This document shows, one piece after another, positions 6,009-14,925 of a stretch of DNA of 37,968 bases. The position numbers and the translations under genes are program-made. Numbering within the stretch: position 1 is the first letter of the stretch; each line of letters begins with the position of its first letter. Under the pieces are notes generated by a model. That model was not told where the DNA came from. It saw only the letters and a list, made by a program, of their open reading frames with translations, and did not search any database. Source of the DNA: an uncultured Eubacteriales bacterium (GTDB taxonomy: Bacteria; Bacillota; Clostridia; Christensenellales; Borkfalkiaceae); contig CACXGN010000016.1 of the NCBI GenBank assembly GCA_902767225.1, forward strand, positions 1 through 37,968, read 5' to 3'.

Positions 6009-6647
6009 ATGAAAATTAATTATACAGACTTTCAAAAGGAACTTAACAAACAATTTTCCACTATTCCACACCTTATAACCGAATGCTTAATCCGCCATTG
6101 GTTTATTGAAACGCAAAAAATAAATGCGGAAATAGAAGTTCCTTATTATAGAAGCAAAGCGCCGTTTACGCCCATAAAACTAAAAACGGGAAAGAAAACT
6201 TACATAAAAAATTCCCGTTTCCGTGCCGATTTATACGTTAACGGGGAAGATACTGTTATAGAATTTAAGTATCATAGGCAAACGAAATACAGCAATATTG
6301 CCACCGCAACGAATATGGGAGAAGTGTTCAACGATTTAAATAGGCTTTCTTTATCAGACAACGAAGAAAAATACTTTATATACGTTTTTGATCAAAAGAT
6401 GAAAGATTATTACGAAAAACATAGCCCGTTTGATATGCTTAAAATAAGCGAGATTAAAGTCGGAAACACTTATAAAATTGACGATAAAAAGGATAAAGTG
6501 ATTGCAGGCGGCTATGCGGAATTTAAAAAAGTTGCTTTTAAATTTTTTCCTAAAAGAAAATTTAAAGATTTTGATTATATAGTAAGGGTGGAATACGCAA
6601 ATAAAATATGCGACGATTACTATTTAATCGTTTATAAAGTAGATTAA
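6009..6647 (+). CDS. Putative PD-(D/E)XK nuclease-fold protein
   Basis: 212 residues, not a family I can name. A plausible PD-(D/E)XK core is visible: an early acidic helix (E25 in LITECLIRHWF), then D74 in RFRADLYV, then E85-F-K87 in TVIEFKYHRQTK. This is the E...D-X10-ExK spacing of restriction-endonuclease-like folds. There is no signal peptide or membrane segment, so it is cytoplasmic. The remainder is Lys/Tyr/Phe-rich with a C-terminal strand-rich part. AGGAGA precedes the ATG; it follows the LRR lipoprotein by 30 bases and ends at a terminator, so both genes share the XRE-controlled promoter. Base composition is visibly more AT-rich than in the core genes, hinting at transfer. Nuclease activity is a hypothesis. 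Confidence 0.7.
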   Translation: MKINYTDFQKELNKQFSTIPHLITECLIRHWFIETQKINAEIEVPYYRSKAPFTPIKLKTGKKTYIKNSRFRADLYVNGEDTVIEFKYHRQTKYSNIATATNMGEVFNDLNRLSLSDNEEKYFIYVFDQKMKDYYEKHSPFDMLKISEIKVGNTYKIDDKKDKVIAGGYAEFKKVAFKFFPKRKFKDFDYIVRVEYANKICDDYYLIVYKVD

Positions 6648-6659
6648 ATCTACAACAAG

Positions 6660-6696
6660 AAACAAGGCTCGGGAGTTCCCGAGCCTTGTGGGTTTT
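6660..6696. terminator. Bidirectional Rho-independent terminator
   Basis: An 11-bp perfect stem CAAGGCTCGGG / CCCGAGCCTTG (6663-6673, 6678-6688) with an AGTT loop. It has TTTT on the plus side and a T-rich stretch on the minus side. It lies between the convergent nuclease-like gene and transketolase. Confidence 0.85.
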
Positions 6697-6725
6697 ATTG
6701 ATTTAATATATTTTTATATTGTAAG

Positions 6726-8696
6726 TTATTTTCCCAAAACTTCTTTGGCGGTATTGACCACGTTTTCAACCGTAAAGCCGAACTTTTCGAAAAGTTGTTT
6801 TGCGGGGGCGGAAACGCCAAAGCGGTCGATTCCGATTGCCTTACCGTCCAGCCCAACGTATTTAAACCAAGGCATAGTGGAGCCGGCTTCAACGGATACT
6901 CTTGCGCGAACGGAGTTCGGCAGCACGCTTTCTTTATATTTTTTGGGTTGTTTTTCAAACACTTCCATAGAGAGCATAGAAACGACTCTTGCGTCGATAC
7001 CGCATTTTTCGAGTTCTTCTTTTGCGGAAACGCAAAGGTTAAGTTCGCTGCCCGTGCCGATAAGGATAATATCGGGGGTTTTCTTTTTACTGTCCGCAAC
7101 GATATATCCGCCCTTTAACGCGTCTTTATTAGTTCCTGCGATATTAGGAAGGGTTTGCCTTGAAAGAACGAGACAAGACGGAGTGTCGGAAGAAAGTGCG
7201 GTTATCCAAGCGGCGGTGGTTTCAACACCGTCCGCCGGACGGAAGACGTTCATATTCGGAATAGAGCGCATATTGGTTAAGTGCTCAATAGGTTGGTGGG
7301 TAGGTCCGTCTTCACCGACGCCGATAGAATCGTGCGTTAAGATATGAACGATAGGCAATTTCATAAGCGCCGCCATACGCATGCCGCCTTTCATATAGTC
7401 GGCAAACACGGTAAAGGTCGCGCAATACGGCAAAAGCCCGCCGTGCAGATACATACCGTTAGTGATAGCGCTCATTGCGTGTTCGCGGATACCGAAGTGA
7501 AGGTTAGATCCGCCGCGGTTTTCGGCAGAAAAGTCGCCACGGGTTTTCATATTCGATTTATTCGTGGGCGCTAAGTCCGCGCTGCCGCCGATAAGGAAGG
7601 GAAGTTTTTCGGCGAGTTTATTTAAAACGACCGAAGAATAGCCCCTTGTTGCGTCCGCCTTATCGAACTTCCAAAGATCTTCGCATGAAGAAAGGTCGGG
7701 GATCTTTCTATCTTTCCATAATTTATATTCCGCGGCAAGTTCGGGATATTTTTCGGCGTATGCTTTAAACATCTCTTTCCAAGCCTTTTCGGCGCGTTTT
7801 CCTTTATTTGCAAAGCGTTTGCAATACTTAAACACTTCTTCGGGAACTTCAAACGGGGGAAGATCCCATCCGAGCGTTTCTTTAAGCGCTTTAACGTTAT
7901 TTTCGCCTAGCGGTGCGCCGTGGCAAGCGGCTGTTCCCGCAAGCGGAGAGCCGTAGCCTATAACGGTTTTACAGATGATAAGCGAAGGCTTTTCTTTTTC
8001 GGCTTTCGCCTTTTTGATGGCGCGGCTTATCGAACCTGCGTTATACCCGTCTTCAACGGTGATTACCTGCCAGCCGAGAGCCTTATGGCGAAGAGCAACG
8101 TCTTCGGTAAAGGTTATATCCGTATCGCCTTCGATAGTGATTTTATTCGAATCGTATAAAACGATAAGTTTTCCGAGTTTAAGATTGCCCGCGATAGACG
8201 CAGCCTCGTTTTCGATGCCTTCTTGCATACAGCCGTCGCCGCAGATAGCGAAAGTGTAGTGATCGACGACGTTGAAGCCTTCGCGGTTGAATTTATTCGC
8301 AAGGTAAGTTTCCGCCAATGCCATACCTACGGCGTTACCGATACCTTGCCCTAATGGGCCCGTGCTCGTTTCAACGCCGGGGCAAACGCCGTATTCGGGG
8401 TGCCCTGCGGTTTTGCTGCCGAGTTGGCGGAAATTCATTATATCTTCTTTTTTAAGAGCAAATCCGAAAAGGTAATAGAGCGAGTATGCCAGCATAGAGC
8501 CATGCCCCGCGGAAAGAACGAATCTGTCGCGGTTATCGAAAGCCGTATCTTTGGGGTTAAACGTCATATTCGTAAACGTTGCAAACCCGATAGGCGCGGC
8601 GCCCAGCGGAAGCCCCGGATGCCCCGATTTCGCCTTTTCGATAGCGTCTGCCGATAATACCCTGATTGCATTGATTGTAAGCCCTTCTAAATCCAT
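6726..8696 (-). CDS. tkt: Transketolase
   Basis: 656 residues, full length for the family. It transfers two-carbon ketol units between pentose- and hexose-phosphate sugars with thiamine diphosphate and Mg2+ in the non-oxidative pentose phosphate pathway. Visible motifs are AKSGHPGLPLGAAP near the N-terminus, the TPP-binding GDGCMQEGIENEAAS followed by LYDSNKITIEGDT, and the central Pyr-domain GIREHAMSAITNGMYLHGG with THDSIGVGEDGPTHQPIEH. The ATG at 8696 is chosen because AAGGAG lies just upstream and MDLEGLTINAIR matches transketolase N-termini; an upstream in-frame start would add 22 atypical residues. It is monocistronic, with its own promoter at 8746-8774, divergent from proS. Confidence 0.97.
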   Translation of the reverse strand: MDLEGLTINAIRVLSADAIEKAKSGHPGLPLGAAPIGFATFTNMTFNPKDTAFDNRDRFVLSAGHGSMLAYSLYYLFGFALKKEDIMNFRQLGSKTAGHPEYGVCPGVETSTGPLGQGIGNAVGMALAETYLANKFNREGFNVVDHYTFAICGDGCMQEGIENEAASIAGNLKLGKLIVLYDSNKITIEGDTDITFTEDVALRHKALGWQVITVEDGYNAGSISRAIKKAKAEKEKPSLIICKTVIGYGSPLAGTAACHGAPLGENNVKALKETLGWDLPPFEVPEEVFKYCKRFANKGKRAEKAWKEMFKAYAEKYPELAAEYKLWKDRKIPDLSSCEDLWKFDKADATRGYSSVVLNKLAEKLPFLIGGSADLAPTNKSNMKTRGDFSAENRGGSNLHFGIREHAMSAITNGMYLHGGLLPYCATFTVFADYMKGGMRMAALMKLPIVHILTHDSIGVGEDGPTHQPIEHLTNMRSIPNMNVFRPADGVETTAAWITALSSDTPSCLVLSRQTLPNIAGTNKDALKGGYIVADSKKKTPDIILIGTGSELNLCVSAKEELEKCGIDARVVSMLSMEVFEKQPKKYKESVLPNSVRARVSVEAGSTMPWFKYVGLDGKAIGIDRFGVSAPAKQLFEKFGFTVENVVNTAKEVLGK

Positions 8697-8745
8697 CGTA
8701 TTTTTCTCCTTTGCGAACGGAACTTTATGTCCGTCATACTTTTTA

Positions 8746-8774
8746 ATTATAAAACAACTCACCCTTATTTACAA
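8746..8774 (-). promoter_or_regulatory. Sigma-A promoter of tkt
   Basis: On the minus strand: TTGTAA (plus 8769-8774), a 17-base spacer and TATAAT (plus 8746-8751). It is back to back with the proS promoter. Confidence 0.8.
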
Positions 8775-8802
8775 GCCTTTTATTTAAATACTTATAAAAA
8801 AC

Positions 8803-8831
8803 TTGTGAAATCTTTTCCGCCGTGATATAAT
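8803..8831 (+). promoter_or_regulatory. Sigma-A promoter of proS
   Basis: TTGTGA (8803-8808), a 17-base spacer, TATAAT (8826-8831). The leader to the ATG at 8871 is about 33 bases; no T-box leader (specifier stem, T-box sequence, terminator) fits in it, so proS is not T-box controlled here. Confidence 0.8.
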
Positions 8832-8870
8832 TATTTCCGTAAAAAACTAATTTATTATACGGAGATTTTT

Positions 8871-10301
8871 ATGGACGGAAAACAGTTCGTTAAAGAGATT
8901 GCTGACATTAACGAGAATTTCACTCAATGGTATACAGACGTGGTTACTAAAACCGAACTTGTGGATTACGGCCCCGTTAAGGGCACTATGGTAATCAGAC
9001 CTTACGGTTATGCCATTTGGGAAAATATTCAAAAGGATATGGACGCGCGCTTTAAAAAAGCGGGCAGTAAGAACGCATACTTTCCGCTCCTTATCCCGAT
9101 GAGTTATTTTACAAAAGAAGCGGAACACGTTGAAGGCTTTGCGCCCGAAGTTGCGGTTGTTACCCACGCGGGCGGGGCAAAACTCGAAGAACCTTTGGCG
9201 ATCCGCCCGACTAGTGAAACCATTATCGGCACTATGTATTCAAAATGGATACAGTCTTACAGGGATCTGCCCGTAATAATGAATCAATGGTGCAACGTTA
9301 TGCGTTGGGAAAAGACTACCCGTCCGTTTTTAAGAACGAGCGAATTTTTATGGCAGGAAGGGCACACCGTTCACGCAAGCGAAGAAGAAGCCATGGAAGA
9401 AACGATGAGAATGTTAGACGTTTACCGTTCCTTTGCGGAAGAAACGCTCGCTATTCCGGTATTCACCGGCAGAAAGACCGAAAAGGAAAAATTCGCGGGG
9501 GCTGTCGCCACGTTCGGCATGGAAGCGATGATGCTCGACGGAAAGAGTTTGCAAGCCGGCACTTCGCACTATTTAGGGCAGAACTTCTCTAAGGCGTTCG
9601 ATATTAAATATCTCGATAAAGACTCTAAATTGAAATACGGCTACACTACTTCTTGGGGAACTTCTACAAGGCTAATAGGTGCGGTAATAATGGCGCACGG
9701 CGATCAAAGGGGATTAGTTCTTCCGCCGAAAGTTGCGCCTATTCAGGCGATAATCGTTCCGGTTGCGGCGCATAAGGGCGGCGTAAACGAAAAGGCGGCG
9801 GAAATAGAAACCGCGCTTATCAACGCGGGGGTTAGGGCTGAAACAGATAGGCGCGATATGAGCCCCGGTTGGAAGTTTAACGAGTGGGAAATGAAAGGCG
9901 TTCCCGTAAGAATTGAAATAGGACCGAGAGATATAGAAAACAATCAGGCGATGGTATTTAGAAGAGATACGCTCGAAAAGACTACCGTCCGTTTAGATAA
10001 TCTCGTTTCGGAAATAAATAAATTACTCGCGGATATTCAAAAGAATATGCTTGAAACGGCAAAGAAACGCCGTGACGAAAGAGTAGTTAGGGCGAACAAC
10101 CTTGAAGAAATTTTAAAAGGGGTTGACGGCGGCAACTTCGTTAAAGCGGGTTGGTGCGGCTGCCGTGAGTGTGAAGACAAAGTTAAAGAATACGCGCAAG
10201 CCACTTCGAGAGTTATGGTAGACGAAGAAGGCGTTCCCGAAAAGTGCGCTATCTGCGGAAAACCCGCCAAACATCTGGTTATATTCGCAAGGGCGTATTA
10301 A
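8871..10301 (+). CDS. proS: Proline--tRNA ligase, archaeal/eukaryotic type (ProS type 3)
   Basis: 476 residues, the length of the short ProRS form without the bacterial editing (INS) insertion. Class II motifs: motif 2 region RWEKTTRPFLRTSEFLWQEGHT, and motif 3 near TSTRLIGAVIMAHGDQRGLVLPP. An anticodon-binding domain starts about residue 285 (PIQAIIVPV). A C-terminal zinc-binding domain has WCGCRECE and EKCAICGKPAKH and ends in the family-typical aromatic Tyr (ARAY). It charges tRNA-Pro with proline. This form replaces the bacterial type in a subset of Clostridia and other bacteria. GGAG lies seven bases before the ATG. The following membrane-protein gene begins 20 bases after its stop. Confidence 0.96.
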   Translation: MDGKQFVKEIADINENFTQWYTDVVTKTELVDYGPVKGTMVIRPYGYAIWENIQKDMDARFKKAGSKNAYFPLLIPMSYFTKEAEHVEGFAPEVAVVTHAGGAKLEEPLAIRPTSETIIGTMYSKWIQSYRDLPVIMNQWCNVMRWEKTTRPFLRTSEFLWQEGHTVHASEEEAMEETMRMLDVYRSFAEETLAIPVFTGRKTEKEKFAGAVATFGMEAMMLDGKSLQAGTSHYLGQNFSKAFDIKYLDKDSKLKYGYTTSWGTSTRLIGAVIMAHGDQRGLVLPPKVAPIQAIIVPVAAHKGGVNEKAAEIETALINAGVRAETDRRDMSPGWKFNEWEMKGVPVRIEIGPRDIENNQAMVFRRDTLEKTTVRLDNLVSEINKLLADIQKNMLETAKKRRDERVVRANNLEEILKGVDGGNFVKAGWCGCRECEDKVKEYAQATSRVMVDEEGVPEKCAICGKPAKHLVIFARAY

Positions 10302-10321
10302 ACCGATTTTAAGGAGAGAAA

Positions 10322-11182
10322 ATGATTACCATTATAGACCGTAACGGCAATTATGCCGAATTTCCGCAAGGCGGGGTTATAGCGATTTTTGCGATCACTT
10401 TGGCGTTCATATTAGCCTTTTATATTTTAAGGTCGATAGGGCTTTATAAAATTGCGAAAAAAGAAAACGTAAAGCCGGCGTTTTTAAGTTTTATTCCGTT
10501 TGCATGGACTTACGTTGCGGGCAAAATCGCCGGAAGGGTTTCCTTTTTCGGTAAGGTAATAAATAAGTTTGAAATTATACTTCTTGTTATATTCACCGTA
10601 GCCGAAGTAATGATGATCGCTATAAACTTCGTTGCTTACTTCCCGCTTATAGGATACTATTTGCAAGGCGGTGAGATTATATTATCTTCTTATTCCGATC
10701 TTGTTCCGAAGAGTTTTGAAAGGTTCTGGACGGGAACGTGTTACGTTCAAAATATAATCTATCCGTATTCTAATCCCGACGCGGTGGCAACAGTCGTAAA
10801 CGTTTTCTCTTACGTTTACAGAGTTCTTAACATTATAAGCATCGTTTTATTAGTTTACGCGTATATCGGAATATTCAAAAAATACGCGCCTAGAAGGCTC
10901 ATTTTATTATCTGTGCTTTCGGCGTTCGGATTTTTCGGACCGATAGTTTTTGCGGTAAGGAACAGAGAACCCGTGGATTACGCGGCTTACGTCAGAACGA
11001 TTTATAACGGATATTATAATAATTATCAGAATAATAACGGTAACAATCAGGGCGAAAACCACTCTTCCGGAAGTTCTGACGGCGATCCGTTCTCCGAATT
11101 TTCCGAAAAGCAAAGCGATAACAATAAAAACGAAGATCCGTTCTCCGAGTTTTCGGACGACAAAAAGGACGACGATAAATGA
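10322..11182 (+). CDS. Multi-pass membrane protein with DPFSEFS-repeat tail
   Basis: 286 residues, family not recognised. Hydrophobic segments lie at about 18-43, 78-110, 155-182 and 190-212. The first cytoplasmic-like loop is KIAKKENVKPAFLSFIPFAW, a motif seen in many Clostridial membrane proteins of unknown role. After residue 225 the tail is Asn/Tyr/Gln-rich, then has two copies of DPFSEFS (about residues 255-261 and 272-278) in an acidic, disordered context ending DDKKDDDK. AAGGAG precedes the ATG. The stop overlaps the mnmE start by four bases (ATGA), so they are co-translated. The repeated short motif looks like a protein-docking peptide; this is inference. Confidence 0.8.
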   Translation: MITIIDRNGNYAEFPQGGVIAIFAITLAFILAFYILRSIGLYKIAKKENVKPAFLSFIPFAWTYVAGKIAGRVSFFGKVINKFEIILLVIFTVAEVMMIAINFVAYFPLIGYYLQGGEIILSSYSDLVPKSFERFWTGTCYVQNIIYPYSNPDAVATVVNVFSYVYRVLNIISIVLLVYAYIGIFKKYAPRRLILLSVLSAFGFFGPIVFAVRNREPVDYAAYVRTIYNGYYNNYQNNNGNNQGENHSSGSSDGDPFSEFSEKQSDNNKNEDPFSEFSDDKKDDDK

Positions 11183-12516
11183 TAGAAGATACAATTTCCG
11201 CAATATCGACGTCTTTGGGTGCAAGCGGTGTTGCGGTTATAAGAACGAGCGGGAAAGATTCCCTTTCTATCGCACAAAAAATGTTTTTCCCCGCGGGCAA
11301 AACCAAAGTTTCGGATTTTGAACCGTATAAATTATACGTCGGCGAAATAGATTGCGGGGGCTTCCGCGATTTCGGTATGTGCGTATATTTTAAAGCCCCG
11401 AAAAGTTATACGGGCGAAGATATCGTCGAATATCACACGCACGGCGGCATTGCCATTGTTAAAGGCGCACTTAAACAGACTTTATCTCTCGGAGCAAGGC
11501 TAGCAGACAACGGGGAATTTACAAAACGCGCGTTTATGAACGGCAAACTTTCGCTGTCTTCCGCGGAAGGGCTTATCGATATGATAAACTCAGAGTCCGA
11601 AGCGCAGGCAAAGGCGGGATATTACCTATACCGAGAAAAACTGAACGCGAAAGTTTCCGATCTTCAAGACAAACTGTTAGACGCAATATCCGAACTTGAC
11701 GCGGATATGGACTTTCCGGAAGAAGATTTAAATCTTTCGGTAAAACAAAATCTTAAAGTAACTTTGGATTTAGTTGTTAAAGAGATAGAAAAACTTCTTG
11801 CGACTTTCGGCTCTGGCAGGGCGGTGGTCTCGGGCGTGAAAGTAGGGATCGTCGGCAAGCCGAACACGGGTAAAAGTTCGATTTTAAACGCACTTTTAAA
11901 TTATGACAAGGCGATCGTATCAGATATCGCCGGAACTACAAGAGATATCGTAGAAGGAAGAATAGATATAGACGGCGTCAAATTCGAGTTTTCGGATACG
12001 GCGGGGATAAGAAACAGCGACGACAAGATCGAAAATCTCGGTGTGATGCTATCAAAAAGAGTTTTAGACGAAAGCGACCTTATAGTTTTCGTTTTAGACG
12101 GAACGAATATAGACGGTAGCGACGACGAAATATACGAACTTATCAAAGATAAAAACGTTTTAGTCGTGTTAAATAAAATCGATTGCGGCGGCATTTCGGA
12201 CAGCCGTGCCGACATTAAGGTCTCTGCAAAGGAACGGACGAATATAGACGAACTTAAAAAGGCGATCTACGATAAAACCGTCGGCAAGGGCTTAAATTTT
12301 AACGGCGACTTTTTATGCGAAGAGCGGCACTTTGACGCGTTAGGCAGAGCGAGAAAGTGCCTTAAAGACGCACTTTCGGGGATAGATTATTCCACGAACG
12401 ACCTACTTGCGATAGACGTTAAAGCGGCTTGGGACGTGCTCGGTGAAATCTCGGGTAAAACTGCTACGGAAGATATAATAAACAATATATTTTCAAAATT
12501 CTGCGTAGGCAAATAA
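11179..12516 (+). CDS. mnmE: tRNA uridine-5-carboxymethylaminomethyl modification GTPase MnmE
   Basis: 445 residues, the usual length. With MnmG, MnmE makes (carboxymethyl)aminomethyl-uridine at the wobble position of tRNAs. The N-terminal formyl-THF-binding domain starts DTISAISTSLGASGVAVIRTSG, and the central helical domain carries an inserted G domain: GKPNTGKSS (G1), AGTTRD (G2), DTAGI (G3), NKID (G4). The C-terminus ends in FCVGK, the catalytic C-[IV]-GK motif. mnmG, often its neighbour, is not in this window. It overlaps the preceding membrane protein by four bases; lysR follows after 10 bases. Confidence 0.97.
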   Translation: MIEDTISAISTSLGASGVAVIRTSGKDSLSIAQKMFFPAGKTKVSDFEPYKLYVGEIDCGGFRDFGMCVYFKAPKSYTGEDIVEYHTHGGIAIVKGALKQTLSLGARLADNGEFTKRAFMNGKLSLSSAEGLIDMINSESEAQAKAGYYLYREKLNAKVSDLQDKLLDAISELDADMDFPEEDLNLSVKQNLKVTLDLVVKEIEKLLATFGSGRAVVSGVKVGIVGKPNTGKSSILNALLNYDKAIVSDIAGTTRDIVEGRIDIDGVKFEFSDTAGIRNSDDKIENLGVMLSKRVLDESDLIVFVLDGTNIDGSDDEIYELIKDKNVLVVLNKIDCGGISDSRADIKVSAKERTNIDELKKAIYDKTVGKGLNFNGDFLCEERHFDALGRARKCLKDALSGIDYSTNDLLAIDVKAAWDVLGEISGKTATEDIINNIFSKFCVGK

Positions 12517-12526
12517 AGGGTAGAGT

Positions 12527-13417
12527 ATGGTAAATTTAGAACTGTTCAGAGTTTTTTATACCGTTGCCAAGTGCGGAAGTTTAACAAAGGCGGCGGAAGA
12601 TCTTTATATTTCGCAGCCGGCGGTATCGCAAGCGATAAAGCAACTTGAAGGGCAACTCGGCGGAAAACTTTTTAACAGAACGCACCGCGGTATGGAACTT
12701 TCGGAAACGGGCGGAAAACAGATCTTTTCTTACGTCGAAAAGGCGCTTAAACTTTTCGACGAGGCGGAAAGCAAATATTCCGAACTTAAAGACACGGCGA
12801 CGGGAGTCGTTAAAATTTGCGCGTCGGACACCGTCAGCACGCACTTTCTTTTGCCATACATAAAAAAATATCACGAAAAATATCCTGACGTTAACCTGAT
12901 TTTGCAAAACTGCACTTCGGCGGAAACCATAGAACTACTAAGGACGAAGAAAGGTAACGTCGGGTTTGTCAATCTTCCTATCGACGATAGCGAGATAAAT
13001 CTTTTAAGCAACGTTATGCAACTTCACGATACTTTCGTTTGTAGCGAAAGATTTATTGAACTTACTAAAGATACCGTGGACCTTAAAAGGCTTCAAGACT
13101 ATCCGCTTTTGATGTTAGAGCTTTCCACCGCCACGAGGCAGGCTATCGTGGGGTTTGCCCACTCGCACGGGATTCATTTGCATCCCGAAATCGAACTTGC
13201 AAGCCTAGAACTTATGACCGAACTTGCCAAAAACGGTATAGGAATAGCCTGCATACCGCGGGAATTCGTTATGCACGAATTGAACGAAGAAAAAAGCCTT
13301 TTAGAAATAAAAACCAACCCGGCGCTTCCCACAAGGGCGATAGGTATGGCGCTCCCGAAAGACGAAAATTTAACTTTTGCCGTCAAAGAATTCATTAAAC
13401 TTATTGACGAAGAGTAA
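12527..13417 (+). CDS. LysR-family transcriptional regulator
   Basis: 296 residues, standard LTTR length. The winged HTH (about 1-60) reads FRVFYTVAKCGSLTKAAEDL then ISQPAVSQAIKQLE and LFNRTHRGMELSETG. A linker helix and a periplasmic-binding-protein-like effector domain follow (from about residue 90, VVKICASDTVSTHFLLPYI). The effector is unknown. LTTRs usually control a divergent gene, but here the neighbours on both sides are co-directional (mnmE before, uppP after), so its target cannot be read from context. It is part of a long co-directional run from proS to mscL without a clear internal terminator. Confidence 0.93.
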   Translation: MVNLELFRVFYTVAKCGSLTKAAEDLYISQPAVSQAIKQLEGQLGGKLFNRTHRGMELSETGGKQIFSYVEKALKLFDEAESKYSELKDTATGVVKICASDTVSTHFLLPYIKKYHEKYPDVNLILQNCTSAETIELLRTKKGNVGFVNLPIDDSEINLLSNVMQLHDTFVCSERFIELTKDTVDLKRLQDYPLLMLELSTATRQAIVGFAHSHGIHLHPEIELASLELMTELAKNGIGIACIPREFVMHELNEEKSLLEIKTNPALPTRAIGMALPKDENLTFAVKEFIKLIDEE

Positions 13418-13454
13418 ATTATATCGTATATTAATTTCATAAGGAGCAAGATTT

Positions 13455-14249
13455 ATGGAGATCTGGCAGGGAATACTTTTAGGTGCCGTGCAGGGGCTGA
13501 CGGAGTTTTTACCCGTTTCTTCAAGCGGGCACCTTTTGCTTATTGAAAGATGGATGGGGCTTGACGCATCTTCGGCGGGCGTATTCTTCGACGTTATGTT
13601 GCATATCGCTACGCTTATTCCGGTAGTTATAGTCCTATTTAAACAAATCCTTTCTCTTTTCAAAAAACCGTTCAATAAACTTTTATATTTATTGATAGCG
13701 ACTATCCCCGCGGTCATAACGGGAATATTCCTTGAAAACGTTATAGAAGGGTATTTTAAGGGCGGCACGGTGCTTTCCGCGTGCTTGCTCGGCGGAACTT
13801 TCTTGCTTACCGCCGGCGAACTTTTGGCGGCGGAAATAGTTTCCAAAAAGAAGAATAAAAGTCTGCCGCTATCTTACGCGAACACCGCAGTTATGGGCGT
13901 GGCGCAAGGCCTTGCGGTAGTCCCTGGGCTATCACGCAGCGGAACGGTTATCTCTGCCGGAAGTTTTATGGGGCTAAATAGGGAACAGAACGCGAACTTT
14001 ACCTTTTTAATGAGTATCCCCGTAATTTTAGGCGCGGCAGTACTTTCGGGGTATAAAGTAATTAAAAACGGTTCGCCTATATATATTTGGCCGCTCGTTT
14101 TGGGTATGATTACCTCTATGCTGACCGGATATATCGCAATTAAGTTTATGCTTAAAATAATAAAGAAAGCCAACTATAAATGGTTTTCGCTATACTTGGT
14201 GCTTATCGCGATAGCGTCTGTTATAACAAAGGTAGCCTTCGGAGTATAA
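13455..14249 (+). CDS. uppP: Undecaprenyl-diphosphatase UppP (BacA)
   Basis: 264 residues, about eight membrane segments. It dephosphorylates undecaprenyl diphosphate to recycle the lipid carrier for cell wall synthesis, which gives bacitracin tolerance. The two signature regions are present: QGLTEFLPVSSSGHL near the N-terminus and GVAQGLAVVPGLSRSGTVIS in the second half, holding the catalytic Glu, Ser, His and Arg. AGGAG lies before the ATG, 37 bases after the lysR stop. Confidence 0.97.
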   Translation: MEIWQGILLGAVQGLTEFLPVSSSGHLLLIERWMGLDASSAGVFFDVMLHIATLIPVVIVLFKQILSLFKKPFNKLLYLLIATIPAVITGIFLENVIEGYFKGGTVLSACLLGGTFLLTAGELLAAEIVSKKKNKSLPLSYANTAVMGVAQGLAVVPGLSRSGTVISAGSFMGLNREQNANFTFLMSIPVILGAAVLSGYKVIKNGSPIYIWPLVLGMITSMLTGYIAIKFMLKIIKKANYKWFSLYLVLIAIASVITKVAFGV

Positions 14250-14303
14250 AGTTAGCCGCACAAGCGGAAATTATAGGTAAAAATCAGCAAAGGAGAAAAA
14301 ACT

Positions 14304-14909
14304 ATGAAAAAGTTTTTTAATGAGTTCAAGGCATTTATCTCTCGCGGAAACGTGATGGATATGGCTGTCGGCGTTATTATCGGCGGCGCTTTCTCTGCAA
14401 TAGTCAGCGCGCTCACCGGAAATATATTAATGCCTATCATCAACTGGGTATTGCTTGCAATAACCGGTGGCAACGGATTAGAAGAGATCGTAACCTTCCT
14501 TCCGAACGGCAAAGTCGTTGTGGACGGGGTAGTGGATATGTCTAAATCCATATATATCGACTGGGGTGCGTTTATCACCGCGATAATCAACTTTATTCTT
14601 ATCGCTTTGGTTCTGTTCCTTATCGTTAAAACCATAAACAAGGTTAAAGAAAATAACGAAAAGATAAAAGCGGGCTTAAATAAAGGCAAACCCACCAAAG
14701 AAGAAAAAGAAGAAATGAAAGCCGCAGGCGTAAATCTTAAAGATAAAACCGCTGTCGCAAAATATATGGCGGATAAGGCTGCAAAAGAAGCCGAAGAAAA
14801 GGCAAAGGCGGAGGCAGAAGCAAAGGCAGCCGAAGAAGAGGCTAAAAAACACACCACCGAATATCTTTTAGAGCAGATAAAAGACCTTTTGGCGGCAAAA
14901 AACAAATAA
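14304..14909 (+). CDS. mscL: Large-conductance mechanosensitive channel with long charged tail
   Basis: 201 residues. The N-terminal 115 are MscL: FNEFKAFISRGNVMDMAVGVIIGGAFSAIVSAL (S1 helix and TM1) then a loop and TM2 (WGAFITAIINFILIALVLFLIV). It forms a pentameric tension-gated channel releasing solutes on osmotic downshock. Usual family length is about 120-150 residues; here the cytoplasmic tail is lengthened by an Ala/Glu/Lys-rich stretch (about residues 150-190, AEEKAKAEAEAKAAEEEA) predicted as a long coiled coil, before the conserved-looking final helix LLEQIKDLLAAKNK. It is last gene of the proS-mscL run; a strong terminator follows. Confidence 0.95.
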   Translation: MKKFFNEFKAFISRGNVMDMAVGVIIGGAFSAIVSALTGNILMPIINWVLLAITGGNGLEEIVTFLPNGKVVVDGVVDMSKSIYIDWGAFITAIINFILIALVLFLIVKTINKVKENNEKIKAGLNKGKPTKEEKEEMKAAGVNLKDKTAVAKYMADKAAKEAEEKAKAEAEAKAAEEEAKKHTTEYLLEQIKDLLAAKNK

Positions 14910-14925
14910 GTGAAAATATAAATAA

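Noticed and set aside
6688..7347. 219-codon open frame on the plus strand inside transketolase
   Set aside because: It is antisense to a full-length, motif-complete tkt, has no ribosome binding site and shows no recognisable domain.
8832..8870. T-box leader for proS
   Set aside because: The region between promoter and start is under 40 bases and holds no T-box sequence, specifier stem or terminator.
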